Assembly (NCBI RefSeq): GCF_013141765.1 | Contig: NZ_WHOD01000052.1 | Span: 1-64,000 of the forward strand | Origin: Paenibacillus foliorum | GTDB taxonomy: Bacteria; Bacillota; Bacilli; Paenibacillales; NBRC-103111 | Direction of reading: 5' to 3' | Length of the DNA: 64,000 nt | In this document: piece after piece, positions 1 through 10,911 of the stretch | How the letters are laid out: each line of letters begins with the position of its first letter | Position numbering within the stretch: the first letter of the stretch is position 1 | Translations under genes and position numbers: made by a program | The notes under the pieces: model-generated | What the model was told of the DNA's origin: nothing | The model's input: the letters and a program-made list of their open reading frames with translations, nothing else | Database searches by the model: none

Positions 1-1877
<1,877 letters not shown>

Positions 1878-1893
1878 CTATAAATTAATAATT

Positions 1894-2166
1894 TTAATCT
1901 TCATCTTCATCTTCATCTTCATCTTCTCCGTCTTCTTCCTCAGCATCTTCTCCACATGGCAATTCTATTGAGATTTTAGTACCGTCCTCGTACTTAAACT
2001 CTATTTTGACTATTTGATCTAAATCAAATTTCTTCAACCATTTTTTTAACGAATTTTCAGAATCGTCATTAGAGTACGATATCTTTTCTCCGTTTTTTAG
2101 ATGAACTTCGACTTCTATAGGATCTAAATCGAGAAGGGCTTTTATTAAATTTTTTAATGCCTCCAA
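1894..2166 (-). CDS. Small acidic protein related to the collagen-like N-terminal domain
   Basis: A 90-residue protein with a TTG start preceded by GGGGTGAGG. Residues 15-70 match the N-terminal domain of the downstream collagen-like protein in layout: LD-x-x-E-V-E-V, NGEK, an acidic loop, a short amphipathic stretch around W-L-K-K-F, then I-E-F-K-Y-x-D-G-T and alternating I-x-I-x-L. It ends in a Glu/Asp-only tail encoded by a short CATCTT-type repeat (about 1900-1925). There is no signal peptide or membrane segment. I recognise no named family. Its operon position and shared fold suggest a partner or capping subunit for the collagen-like protein, but this is inference. Confidence 0.7.
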   Translation of the reverse strand: MEALKNLIKALLDLDPIEVEVHLKNGEKISYSNDDSENSLKKWLKKFDLDQIVKIEFKYEDGTKISIELPCGEDAEEEDGEDEDEDEDED

Positions 2167-2218
2167 AATACCTCACCCCTCTCTTGTATAAATTTGAAAC
2201 ATTCTAGTTTCATTGTGC

Positions 2219-2226
2219 ATTATATG
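2219..2226 (-). promoter_or_regulatory. Candidate -10 element for the collagen-like operon
   Basis: On the minus strand CATATAAT lies about 53 bp upstream of the TTG at 2166. It contains TATAAT and also fits the CATAnnnT pattern of the sporulation sigma factors E and K. No good -35 is present at 16-18 bp for either class, so the sigma factor cannot be assigned. The remaining bases of 2167-2439 are AT-rich and show nothing else I can support. Confidence 0.3.
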
Positions 2227-2439
2227 ATTAGTAGAAAGGCGTGCTTGGGTGAATAAAAGAAGGTATAAGCGGATTTTTACATTTACTACCATATAAGGCA
2301 TTGAAAAGCGGTAATAATATCACACATAATAGTAAAATTTTTAACCTTGAATAAAATCTGAAACCTTATATAGTAAAAGCAGCATGTCAAAATGCTAGTT
2401 TAGAACAAAATCGATTTCTCATCCGCTGGAGGTTACAAT

Positions 2440-3438
2440 ATGAAGCGTAAAAATATTATTCTAATAAGCGCAGCTGCAATAATCTTGCTGGGCATTCTCT
2501 GTACGGCCAAACTATATACTAGCAACGCTAGTAATAATGACTTTGTCTTTACTGTTGATGGAATTCCTGTGGCAAATGAAGAGTTTTATATTTTTTACCA
2601 AAACAATAAAGCAATGACGGCGAACTATTTTAAAACAAAATATAATATCGATTACAGTGCAGCTTTTTGGACAAGCACTTACAATGGCGAGAATCCCTCA
2701 GATTATGCTAAGCATAAGGCCATAGACGAATTGAAAAAATTTAAAATAGAGCAGCTTATCATGCAAGAACACAAAATAATCAAAGATCTTAGTTTCGATC
2801 ATTTCACGGATAATTTAGATGCCGAAAATAAAGAAAGGCGCAGAAAAATTGAAAATAAAGAGCCTGTATACGGATTAACGCAATTTAACAAGATGCAATA
2901 CTATTCTTATTTGCATGCTACTCATTACGCCAATATGATTAATTCCTTAATGGACAACCCCGCCTACAATTCGAGCGATTCTGTGTATCGAGAATATTAC
3001 GAAAGGCAAAAACACTTTTACAGTAAAGGCTTCAAGCTTGAAGGCCAATTGATCACAACAGCTAGCCCCACCTACGAAACCATTTTTAAGTCGATTAAAG
3101 AGGGGAAGCTTGATTCGGGTAACAGTATTGTGCTAGAGAACTTGACCTTGAACTTGGAAGAGATATCCAAAGAAGAGCTTACTAAAAGAAGCCTATACGA
3201 AGTAGCACTTAAGCTGAATGAAAACGAGTTTAGCGAAATTTTCCCCTATAACAATGTAAATGCCATCTTTAAACTCACAAAAAAACAATCGCTAGGCTAT
3301 AAGAGTTTTGATGATGTAAAGTCAGACGTAAAAAAGCTTTACATCAATGATAAGATACAAGAACAAATTACAGACCGTCTGAAGACAGCAAAAGTGATTA
3401 TTAATCAACCGGTTTATGATAAGCTTATGTTGAACTAG
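2440..3438 (+). CDS. Membrane-anchored SurA/PrsA-like foldase-type protein
   Basis: A 332-residue protein starting 7 bp after GGAGG. Residues 5-25 are a hydrophobic signal or anchor segment. The cysteine in LGILC is not in a proper lipobox, so it is probably an uncleaved anchor rather than a lipoprotein. Residues 36-60 (VFTVDGIPVANEEFYIFY) resemble the start of SurA/PrsA N-terminal chaperone domains, and the C-terminal part, ending near IFKLTKK and a helix, resembles the end of a parvulin module followed by the returning chaperone helix. The rotamase core is not convincing, so isomerase activity is doubtful. It is convergent with the giant SLH gene and shares its terminator; helping exported proteins fold is an inference from family and neighbourhood. 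Confidence 0.6.
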   Translation: MKRKNIILISAAAIILLGILCTAKLYTSNASNNDFVFTVDGIPVANEEFYIFYQNNKAMTANYFKTKYNIDYSAAFWTSTYNGENPSDYAKHKAIDELKKFKIEQLIMQEHKIIKDLSFDHFTDNLDAENKERRRKIENKEPVYGLTQFNKMQYYSYLHATHYANMINSLMDNPAYNSSDSVYREYYERQKHFYSKGFKLEGQLITTASPTYETIFKSIKEGKLDSGNSIVLENLTLNLEEISKEELTKRSLYEVALKLNENEFSEIFPYNNVNAIFKLTKKQSLGYKSFDDVKSDVKKLYINDKIQEQITDRLKTAKVIINQPVYDKLMLN

Positions 3439-3484
3439 CTTATAATGTCTTCCATCTCGTCCCTATCCTCGCGCCTTTTTCACC

Positions 3485-3533
3485 AAAAAGAACTCCTCCC
3501 TGGCAATATGATTGCCGGAGAGGAGCTCTTTTT
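3485..3533. terminator. Bidirectional terminator
   Basis: A long hairpin has AAAAAGAACTCCTCC and GGCAAT on one arm, an ATG loop, and the complementary ATTGCC and GAGGAGCTCTTTTT on the other. It has A- and T-tracts on both sides and sits between two convergent genes, so it can serve both. Confidence 0.9.
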
Positions 3534-3535
3534 GT

Positions 3536-6500
3536 TTAAATCAAACCTATTTCTCTTAGAAGTCTCAGCATGATTGCAGCTGCCTGAGCGCGCGTTGCCT
3601 GTTCACTCGGAGCAATTGCAGATTTACCTGTCATTACGTCTACTGTTCCATTAATGAGTCCATGTTCTATACACCAAGCAAGGTCACTTCTTTCACTTGC
3701 TGATACTTTGTCTGCATCCATGAACTTACTTAATTCTGTTAGATCGGCATCCACAAGGCTGCCATCTTTCAAATATTGGGCCGCGGCAACTGTTGCCCTT
3801 GCCATTTCAGCTCTTGTAATGGGAGCATTCGGCTTCAGGCTGTTTCCTTCAATCCATTTAAGAAGCCCCGCCTTATGGGCAATTGCCATATTTGCATAGT
3901 ACCAGTCGCCTGATCGAACATCTTCATACAAGCTCTGATTGTCAGCAGTTTTTGGCAATCCCATTGCTTGAATCAGCATCGTGATATACTCAGCTCTAGT
4001 AATTTGTGCATCTGGATTAAATCTTCCTTGACCTACCCCACTTAGCAGCAGTCGTGAGCTTGCTTCTTCTATTGGTGCTTTAGCCCAATGCTCCATCGTT
4101 ACATCCATATATGAGGCATGATGCTCTACCAAACCATATTTACTGTGGCTTGCGGTTTTGATTTGCATGTAGGACTTTCCATCTATTTCTACATACTTGG
4201 CCGTTCGTATACCTGCTGTCTTCTCCCCGTTTTCTCCTTCACTTATTGATAATGCTGCTACTACTTTATCTTTGAAGGACGGGCTTACCTCAATCAGCAT
4301 TGTTCTTTGGCTATCGAAAGCTTTGACTTCCATAATCTGACCATTCGGCGCTTCAAGTCTTAGATGAACATTATACATACCGGACACGAGATTGAAGCCA
4401 TCCAAGCCTGATTCCGCACCAAGTGCCTGTTCAACGACCTTTTCATCCTCAGGTGTTAACTTGGTAGCTTCTACCTGAACGTTAACCTTTAATTGATCCT
4501 TAGTTGTTTGGTTATTCTGCAGGAAATTATCGATACCTACAACCTTACTAGTTACATCGGTGGCTAATTCATAAATAAAGCCTTTTAAACGGATTAGAAT
4601 TCTCACTCCATCGCTTACTTGCTGTGACTCTTTGAGTTCACCACTGTTAAAAGTCAATGAGACCCGTTCTTTGTCCTCAACATGAATCGTGACCGTTGCT
4701 GTCGCAGGATCGAACTCATGCTTGGCTACAGTGCCGTCATCAGCTATCACATTTACGACTCCCCCACCTTCCGCTGCTCCAGACGGCGCAGTTGAATGAT
4801 GAGAGCTTGAATTATTGCGATAAGGTATTTTAGTGCTTTCGAAAGCCTTTATCGCTATATTTAGTTCTGCTTCTGCCTGATCCACTTCTTGCTGTGCTGC
4901 GTCTTTATTACTTACTACTGCTTTTGCACTCGTTACTTCCTGCTTCAGAGTGTCAACCGCACTTTGAGGGTATTGTCCCGTTAGTGATCCGACTGCAGCT
5001 GCGCCTAATTTTCCTTCTGCTTCCGCAATCTTGGCGTTCAATGCGTCTTTGTTGGCTTTTGGTTCCGTCGGGTGGTCCGTTACTATCTCACTGTCAAATG
5101 CAATTACCGCTCTTGCCAATGCGATTACAGCCTGATCCACTTCTTGCTGCACTGCGTCTATATTACTTACTACTGCTTTTGCACTCATTACTTCCCGCTT
5201 CAGAGTGTCAACCGCACTTTGCGGGTATTCTCCCGCTTGTGAACCAACTACAGCAGCGCTTAATTTTCCTTCTGCTTCGACAATTTTGGCTTTTAATGTG
5301 TCTTTGTTGGCTTTCACAATCTCTGTCGGTGTTTTCGTTAGGGTCATCCTTTTGCTTCCAACCGTTCCCAAAGCATCTTGAGCTGTTGCAACGACCGTCA
5401 CTTCACCCTCCATATCTCCTGAAGAAAATACCCCTTCAGTTGTAATGGAAGCATTGGTTCCATTCTGATTGTTGACGGACCAAGTCACTGCTTTATTGAC
5501 GGCATTATTAGGCGTTATGACCGCTGATAAGGCTACCATTCTTCCTACTTCCAGAGAATTTTCACCATTTGGAGTTTTGACTTCAATTCCCTCAACAAGA
5601 ACCGGTTGATTCGTAACCGTAATGTCGAGAGGGCCGTCAAAGCCTCCGTCTTCAGAAATTGCATGCACTCTCGCCGTTCCATTCACGACAGCCGTCACAA
5701 GGCCTGTATTGGAAATTTGGGCTACTTTAGTAGAGCTTCCGTCTGTATTAAGAATTTTCCATGTAAGCTTCTTGTTTGTTGCGTTAGACGGAGAAATCGT
5801 AGCAATCAGCTGCAAGGTGCCGCCTGCTACATCTATGCTCTTCTTATCATTGGTGCCTCTAGTGCTCACTTCTGTCACAGAAACATATTGATTGGATATC
5901 GTGACATACATTTCCGCTTTAAGCGAAGGATTAGCCACCGATTGCGCAATGACCTTGACCCGTCCATCTTTGATTGCCGTCAAGAGACCCGTATTAGAAA
6001 TCATAGCTCTGCCTGTTTCTTCCTCCAGGCTCCAGATCAAGCTGTAATCAATACCAGGTAACTGATTCGGAATCAAGCCGCCTTTGATCTGAAGCGTACC
6101 TTTATCGGTTGTAATCGATGTAGCGTTGTCCTCTCCCCAGATTCTCACACCGTCGATTTGAGTAGCATTTACTTTGACAGTTAGAGGAATCGCAGTCGCA
6201 TTCGTTCTTGGCACGACAACTCGGATATCGTCATAATAGAAGTTACCTGCGGAGCTGTTCCATAAATTCATAAGTGAAACTGCCCGAAAACTGGATGAAT
6301 TAAAAGTACCTGCTGGCTGATCATCAATAAACATGTTGACCATCGGACCTGTATAATCCCACTTTAATTCATGCCAGCCAACGCTGCGTGGAACATTGGA
6401 CACGGACCAATTTGTAGTTTGGAATCTCGTAGCAAATTGGGAAGCAGAACCAAGTGAACCATCATAGAATAAGCCTAGTCCCATAATTTTTGTATTATCT

Positions 6501-9500
6501 CTGTAAGCCCCAACACTCCCAACCGCCCGGTTCGCCTTCGTTGTTCCATCATCATAGATCCACATCGAGGCTATAGCTTTCATGTCGGTAGAGAACGCCT
6601 TACTCATAACACTTTTGACTGCATTAATACGTTTCAGGCTGTATGCACCGGAATGGGCTTGCTCTGTAGAAGATTGCACCGAAACGGCATAGTCAGTTCC
6701 ACTATCCATAGCAAAGTCGCCTAGCGTACCATCCTCAAATCCTTCCGAATACACCACATCTTCGTACGAAACATTAGCCGTTACATGTATTTCTGACGCA
6801 CTGCCTAAATCCCCAGTAACTGTCAAGAGGCCATCTGAATCGATAGATACATTGGAATTGTCCGTGCTGTAGGTGACACTATTCAACCTAGGCTCGTTCA
6901 GTTCTGTTACTTTCTTTTTAAGTTCTCTTGTGCTGCCATCGCTCATCACGTTAGCAATTTTCAAATTAATTTTGCTGTTTGTTGCATCTAGATAAGGATA
7001 ATTCGCTTCGACTATCATATCGCTTGTAGTTGTGATGGGTGCTTTAACCGTAATTTTAGTGGTAGCTGCAAGTCTAGGATCTGCTGTACTTTTTACGGTA
7101 ATATTCGCAGTTCCTATAGCTACAGCTTTAACAGCCCCATTGGAATCAACCGTTGCCACAGATGGCTTATCGCTTTCCCATGTCATTGTTTTATTCCATG
7201 CTGTAGCAGGTTCAATTATCGTACCAAGAAGCGATGCTTCCCCTACGAGCAATGACACATTGGCCTGGTTAAGCTCAACTGACGTCGGCAATACTTCAGT
7301 AAAGGTATGAGTAGGGACATCATTAGTAAATTGGTGAATTCCGATATCACTAATACTGCCTAGCGGATTACCGAACATATCTTTCGTTACATCTGTAAAA
7401 GTAGACGGTAAGTCGACCTTCCAGCCAGCGCCAATCGCAGGCGAATTCGCCAGGATTTTGTAAGCTTCCAGCTTGGATACATCAAATCTATTTTTAGCTG
7501 TAATCACGTTCTTAGGGATTTCTCCGGGTCTTGCCAGCTGGGGATTCACATACAAGTTATTGGCAAGCTCTACACTTCCTGCAACCCCTCCAGTCGTCAG
7601 GATGTTCGGGTAGAAAATATTGTTCTTGATATAACCTTGCGTCAGATCTACATTGGCAAACCTTTTCACCTTACCCAGTGTCATCATGATGTTGTTGGCA
7701 AACTTGATATAAGGAGTGCTGTTATTAAATACAGTTGTAGCTATATCTTTCCCTGTAAAAATGGTATTGTTGTAAATCCAAGGAGCCTTCGTATAGGAGG
7801 ATGGATGGTAAAAGAACAGCTCAGCCCCATTCCCATCGTTCACACTTAGATTATAACGGAACACGGATTGACCCGTACCCATGAATAAAATGATACCGCC
7901 TCTGTTTTCATGACTGTAGTTATATTGGTAAACAATATTGTCACTATACAGGTCGACATCCCACGCTTCTCCATCGTTGTACCCATATATGCCGCCAAAG
8001 GTTTCATTATATTGGAAAAGAGTATCCTTACTGCCATAAACCCAATTTGCTGCATAGTTCAAGGAGCCGACATTCGTGTTGGCATAACGCAAAATCGTAT
8101 TATATTCGACGATACCGTTGTAGACATCCTTATCGCCATTATCAGCAATGTTACTAATAACCATACCGTCGCCCTGTACGTCCTGAATATAGTTGTTTTT
8201 AAAAACTATATTGTTCATAACCTGTGGAGCCCCACCGTTGGATGAACCGCTAGGAGCCATACCTGCATTTCGGATTCCTTCTATGGCAACATTGATAACT
8301 TTATTTCCTTCAACGAGGACGTCGGAATAATTGCCCAGTATCAGGATCCCCCCTGTCATTTTGTAAGCAGAAGGGTCTGAGTTAACGTCATGAACATAGC
8401 AATCCCTAATCACGATATGCTTAAGCTGATTTTGCTCCCATTCAGTTACCGTCACTCCCTTTTCGTTCAATGCGATAATACCGGCTCTCATGTTTTTCGT
8501 TGTAGCATCGTAGTTGGTAACCTCCAGGTTGCTAATCTCCCAGAAGCTTTGGTTTCGGACCTCAACCGTTGCGGCATAATGCTGACCGGCCACACTGCCT
8601 AATGGCATCACCAAGTTGACTCCGTCAGCCTCATCCGTTCCCATACCATTAAAAATAGGCCGAACTTCAGGATCAGTACTTCCATACTTATCAACTTTAA
8701 TAGGAAGTCCTTCTGCACCGCTTCCATTCAGTCTAAGCTGACCGTTCCAGATGTCGCCTGCTTTGAACCCTATTTTATCGCCGGGACTGAATGTGGATGC
8801 ATTCACTTTGTCCAGGCTTTTCCATGCTGTTGCTTCACTCAGACCGTCATTCGCATCATTACCGGACGTAATGCTTATATAATAAGTATGGTAAGACTGC
8901 CCGGAAATAGTAATCACGCATTGTCCAGCAACGCCGCTTCCATCTTGTGCTGTTGCTTTTACCGTTACGGTTCCATTGGAAATGGCTCTTAACAGACCTG
9001 TGCTGCTGATCGTTGCGCTTCCCGTACCATTTTCCACGGTCCAGACTACGTTTTTATTTGCAGCTTCAGCAGGGATACCAACGGCCTCCATTTGAAGAGA
9101 ACCAGCTAACGCTGTTATCGATGTGGCACCTCCAGCGCCTACTACGGTTACAGTTGTAAGCTTTATCGCAAATGTGAGAGACAATATATTACTTTTAACA
9201 TTACTCCCGTCCTTCGCAGTCGCCTGGATTTGGACGGTTCCGCTTTTTACAGGTGTCACTACACCTGTATTCGATACAGCTGCGACATCCGTACCTTGTA
9301 TAACGGACCATGTAACAGCCTGATCTCCCGCATCTGCAGGCAAAGCTGTTGCGCTCAGCTGAACAGGATCCAAAGTTCCAAAGCTTGTCGCTCCCGATGG
9401 AGCTTGTATGGATAATTCAGTAACTTTGACGGTTTGTCCTGAAATGGTTACCACAAGGCTATTGGATACTGCCGGCTTGACAGCAGACGTTGCCGTTACC

Positions 9501-10834
9501 TTTACTGCACCGTTCCTTATAGCCGACAATACTCCGTTTGAGGATATGGAAGCTTTGTTGGTCGGTGTGCCGTCTTGATTTTCCACCTTCCATGTAACCT
9601 TCGATGATGCGCTGGAGGGAGTAACAGCTGCAGTCATTTGAAGACTGCCAGCATCTGCTGTAATGGTGCTTGCTCCACCCTGTCCTGAAACTGTTAGACT
9701 ATCAATATCGCCAGTACCAGCTGTAACGGGTATGGATAATGCAGATGATGTACTTGTCCCAAGCTTTGTAGCTTTAATATCGTCATAATAGGTATTACTG
9801 TTGTCGGGCTTCCAATTTCCGACCAATGCTATGTATTGATATTGAGCTTCCGCGTTCGTAGCTGCTACTTGTGCACCATCAATATACATGGTGGCACCTG
9901 TACCTGAGGTGAGATCCCATTTGAACTCATGCCAGGCCGGTGTCGTTCCACGAGCTGCCGAAGTTGGGGAGAAAGAAGAGGTCATAATTCTTGATACGAA
10001 TTGGGTGCCTGATCCTGTGCCTCCATCCCAGTGCTCTCCAAGAAGCAAGCCATTGGAAATGTCCACCCCGTTGGTAGCGGCATTAAGCTTTGTGCCTACA
10101 AAAATATTATTTCGCGAATTGCCTGCCGGTGTCCCATTATAGACCCATGCCGTAACCGTACCTTTCATGGCTGTGCCCATGTCTGCTCTTAATGTATTGT
10201 TCGTTGTGCCGCTGTTATTTCGATTGGCGCTGTAAGAACCACTGTGAGCAGGAACACCAGTTTTCGCTACAACCGAGGTAGTTGCGGTGTTAGTAGCTCC
10301 CGGATCATGTGTAAAGCTTCCTAAAGTCCCGCCTTCAAAACCCTCAAAATAGACAACATCTAAATAATTGACACTCGCACTAACATTCACAGGAACTTGC
10401 CCTGATGAGCCGTCATAGGTTAAAATGCCTGTCGTATCATCAATCGTCACCCCTGCAATAGTTGATGAATAATGAACGCTGTTAAGCTGCGGATCTGTTG
10501 AATTGGACGCCGTATTTTTCTTGAGCTCTTTATCAGGTCCGCTGCTCATCTTAGCCATAACCTTTAAATGAACCTGCTGATCGTACGCAGAAATTTCCGT
10601 CTTGTCAGCACCAACATAGGTACTTACTACCGTTGGAATAGTCGGCGTAACGACGGCTGCATGAGCTACATGCCTCTCAGTTGGGAAATAAACCATATTC
10701 ACAGCCATGAGTAAAGTAATTCCTAAGGACACAGCACGTTTAATATTTTTACTCAATTTAATTGTACTCAACCCCTTTAAGCTTATTATGAAACGCTTAC
10801 ATTGCTGCCTGAATCGTCCAGTCGCATTAATCAT
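3536..10834 (-). CDS. Giant SLH protein with Big_2, beta-helix and FIVAR modules
   Basis: A 2,432-residue cell-surface protein. The export signal (hydrophobic core about residues 34-50, AHAA cleavage-like site near 60) follows an unusually long N-terminal stretch; an in-frame TTG at residue 27 behind AAGGGG may be the true start. Approximate order: module of about 290 residues ending in a LamG-like jelly-roll with YYDDIKA (60-350); three Big_2 Ig-like domains (370-640); right-handed beta-helix opening with YYISITSGNDANDG (648-1165); one Big_2 (1178-1268); a second copy of the first module (1272-1540); three more Big_2; two FIVAR repeats (1838-2000); a beta-rich domain; three SLH repeats (2240-2432) that anchor to secondary wall polymer. 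Beta-helices of this kind occur in polysaccharide lyases and epimerases, but no catalytic set is obvious. It lies 77 bp after the module A response regulator, with its own candidate operator. Confidence 0.88.
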   Translation of the reverse strand: MINATGRFRQQCKRFIISLKGLSTIKLSKNIKRAVSLGITLLMAVNMVYFPTERHVAHAAVVTPTIPTVVSTYVGADKTEISAYDQQVHLKVMAKMSSGPDKELKKNTASNSTDPQLNSVHYSSTIAGVTIDDTTGILTYDGSSGQVPVNVSASVNYLDVVYFEGFEGGTLGSFTHDPGATNTATTSVVAKTGVPAHSGSYSANRNNSGTTNNTLRADMGTAMKGTVTAWVYNGTPAGNSRNNIFVGTKLNAATNGVDISNGLLLGEHWDGGTGSGTQFVSRIMTSSFSPTSAARGTTPAWHEFKWDLTSGTGATMYIDGAQVAATNAEAQYQYIALVGNWKPDNSNTYYDDIKATKLGTSTSSALSIPVTAGTGDIDSLTVSGQGGASTITADAGSLQMTAAVTPSSASSKVTWKVENQDGTPTNKASISSNGVLSAIRNGAVKVTATSAVKPAVSNSLVVTISGQTVKVTELSIQAPSGATSFGTLDPVQLSATALPADAGDQAVTWSVIQGTDVAAVSNTGVVTPVKSGTVQIQATAKDGSNVKSNILSLTFAIKLTTVTVVGAGGATSITALAGSLQMEAVGIPAEAANKNVVWTVENGTGSATISSTGLLRAISNGTVTVKATAQDGSGVAGQCVITISGQSYHTYYISITSGNDANDGLSEATAWKSLDKVNASTFSPGDKIGFKAGDIWNGQLRLNGSGAEGLPIKVDKYGSTDPEVRPIFNGMGTDEADGVNLVMPLGSVAGQHYAATVEVRNQSFWEISNLEVTNYDATTKNMRAGIIALNEKGVTVTEWEQNQLKHIVIRDCYVHDVNSDPSAYKMTGGILILGNYSDVLVEGNKVINVAIEGIRNAGMAPSGSSNGGAPQVMNNIVFKNNYIQDVQGDGMVISNIADNGDKDVYNGIVEYNTILRYANTNVGSLNYAANWVYGSKDTLFQYNETFGGIYGYNDGEAWDVDLYSDNIVYQYNYSHENRGGIILFMGTGQSVFRYNLSVNDGNGAELFFYHPSSYTKAPWIYNNTIFTGKDIATTVFNNSTPYIKFANNIMMTLGKVKRFANVDLTQGYIKNNIFYPNILTTGGVAGSVELANNLYVNPQLARPGEIPKNVITAKNRFDVSKLEAYKILANSPAIGAGWKVDLPSTFTDVTKDMFGNPLGSISDIGIHQFTNDVPTHTFTEVLPTSVELNQANVSLLVGEASLLGTIIEPATAWNKTMTWESDKPSVATVDSNGAVKAVAIGTANITVKSTADPRLAATTKITVKAPITTTSDMIVEANYPYLDATNSKINLKIANVMSDGSTRELKKKVTELNEPRLNSVTYSTDNSNVSIDSDGLLTVTGDLGSASEIHVTANVSYEDVVYSEGFEDGTLGDFAMDSGTDYAVSVQSSTEQAHSGAYSLKRINAVKSVMSKAFSTDMKAIASMWIYDDGTTKANRAVGSVGAYRDNTKIMGLGLFYDGSLGSASQFATRFQTTNWSVSNVPRSVGWHELKWDYTGPMVNMFIDDQPAGTFNSSSFRAVSLMNLWNSSAGNFYYDDIRVVVPRTNATAIPLTVKVNATQIDGVRIWGEDNATSITTDKGTLQIKGGLIPNQLPGIDYSLIWSLEEETGRAMISNTGLLTAIKDGRVKVIAQSVANPSLKAEMYVTISNQYVSVTEVSTRGTNDKKSIDVAGGTLQLIATISPSNATNKKLTWKILNTDGSSTKVAQISNTGLVTAVVNGTARVHAISEDGGFDGPLDITVTNQPVLVEGIEVKTPNGENSLEVGRMVALSAVITPNNAVNKAVTWSVNNQNGTNASITTEGVFSSGDMEGEVTVVATAQDALGTVGSKRMTLTKTPTEIVKANKDTLKAKIVEAEGKLSAAVVGSQAGEYPQSAVDTLKREVMSAKAVVSNIDAVQQEVDQAVIALARAVIAFDSEIVTDHPTEPKANKDALNAKIAEAEGKLGAAAVGSLTGQYPQSAVDTLKQEVTSAKAVVSNKDAAQQEVDQAEAELNIAIKAFESTKIPYRNNSSSHHSTAPSGAAEGGGVVNVIADDGTVAKHEFDPATATVTIHVEDKERVSLTFNSGELKESQQVSDGVRILIRLKGFIYELATDVTSKVVGIDNFLQNNQTTKDQLKVNVQVEATKLTPEDEKVVEQALGAESGLDGFNLVSGMYNVHLRLEAPNGQIMEVKAFDSQRTMLIEVSPSFKDKVVAALSISEGENGEKTAGIRTAKYVEIDGKSYMQIKTASHSKYGLVEHHASYMDVTMEHWAKAPIEEASSRLLLSGVGQGRFNPDAQITRAEYITMLIQAMGLPKTADNQSLYEDVRSGDWYYANMAIAHKAGLLKWIEGNSLKPNAPITRAEMARATVAAAQYLKDGSLVDADLTELSKFMDADKVSASERSDLAWCIEHGLINGTVDVMTGKSAIAPSEQATRAQAAAIMLRLLREIGLI

Positions 10835-10870
10835 AATACTCGAAGCTGAATAGAAAGAATGTGCACGATG

Positions 10871-10896
10871 TTTACTATATCGTGCACAATTTTTAC
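10871..10896 (-). promoter_or_regulatory. Candidate AraC-regulator element upstream of SLH gene
   Basis: On the plus strand this 26-bp element reads TTTACTA, five bases, GTGCAC, one base, ATTTTTAC. The same element at 17757-17782 matches at 21 of 26 positions with identical spacing. It lies 37-62 bp upstream of the SLH start. GTGCACGAT at 10861-10869 and ATCGTGCAC at 10879-10887 also form a 9-bp inverted repeat here. Binding by the neighbouring response regulator is inferred. Confidence 0.55.
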
Positions 10897-10911
10897 TCTA
10901 TACTATATGTC

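Noticed and set aside
10861..10887. GTGCACGAT/ATCGTGCAC hairpin as terminator of the response regulator
   Set aside because: No T-run follows on the minus strand, and the sequence is part of the element shared with 17757-17782, so an operator role is more likely.
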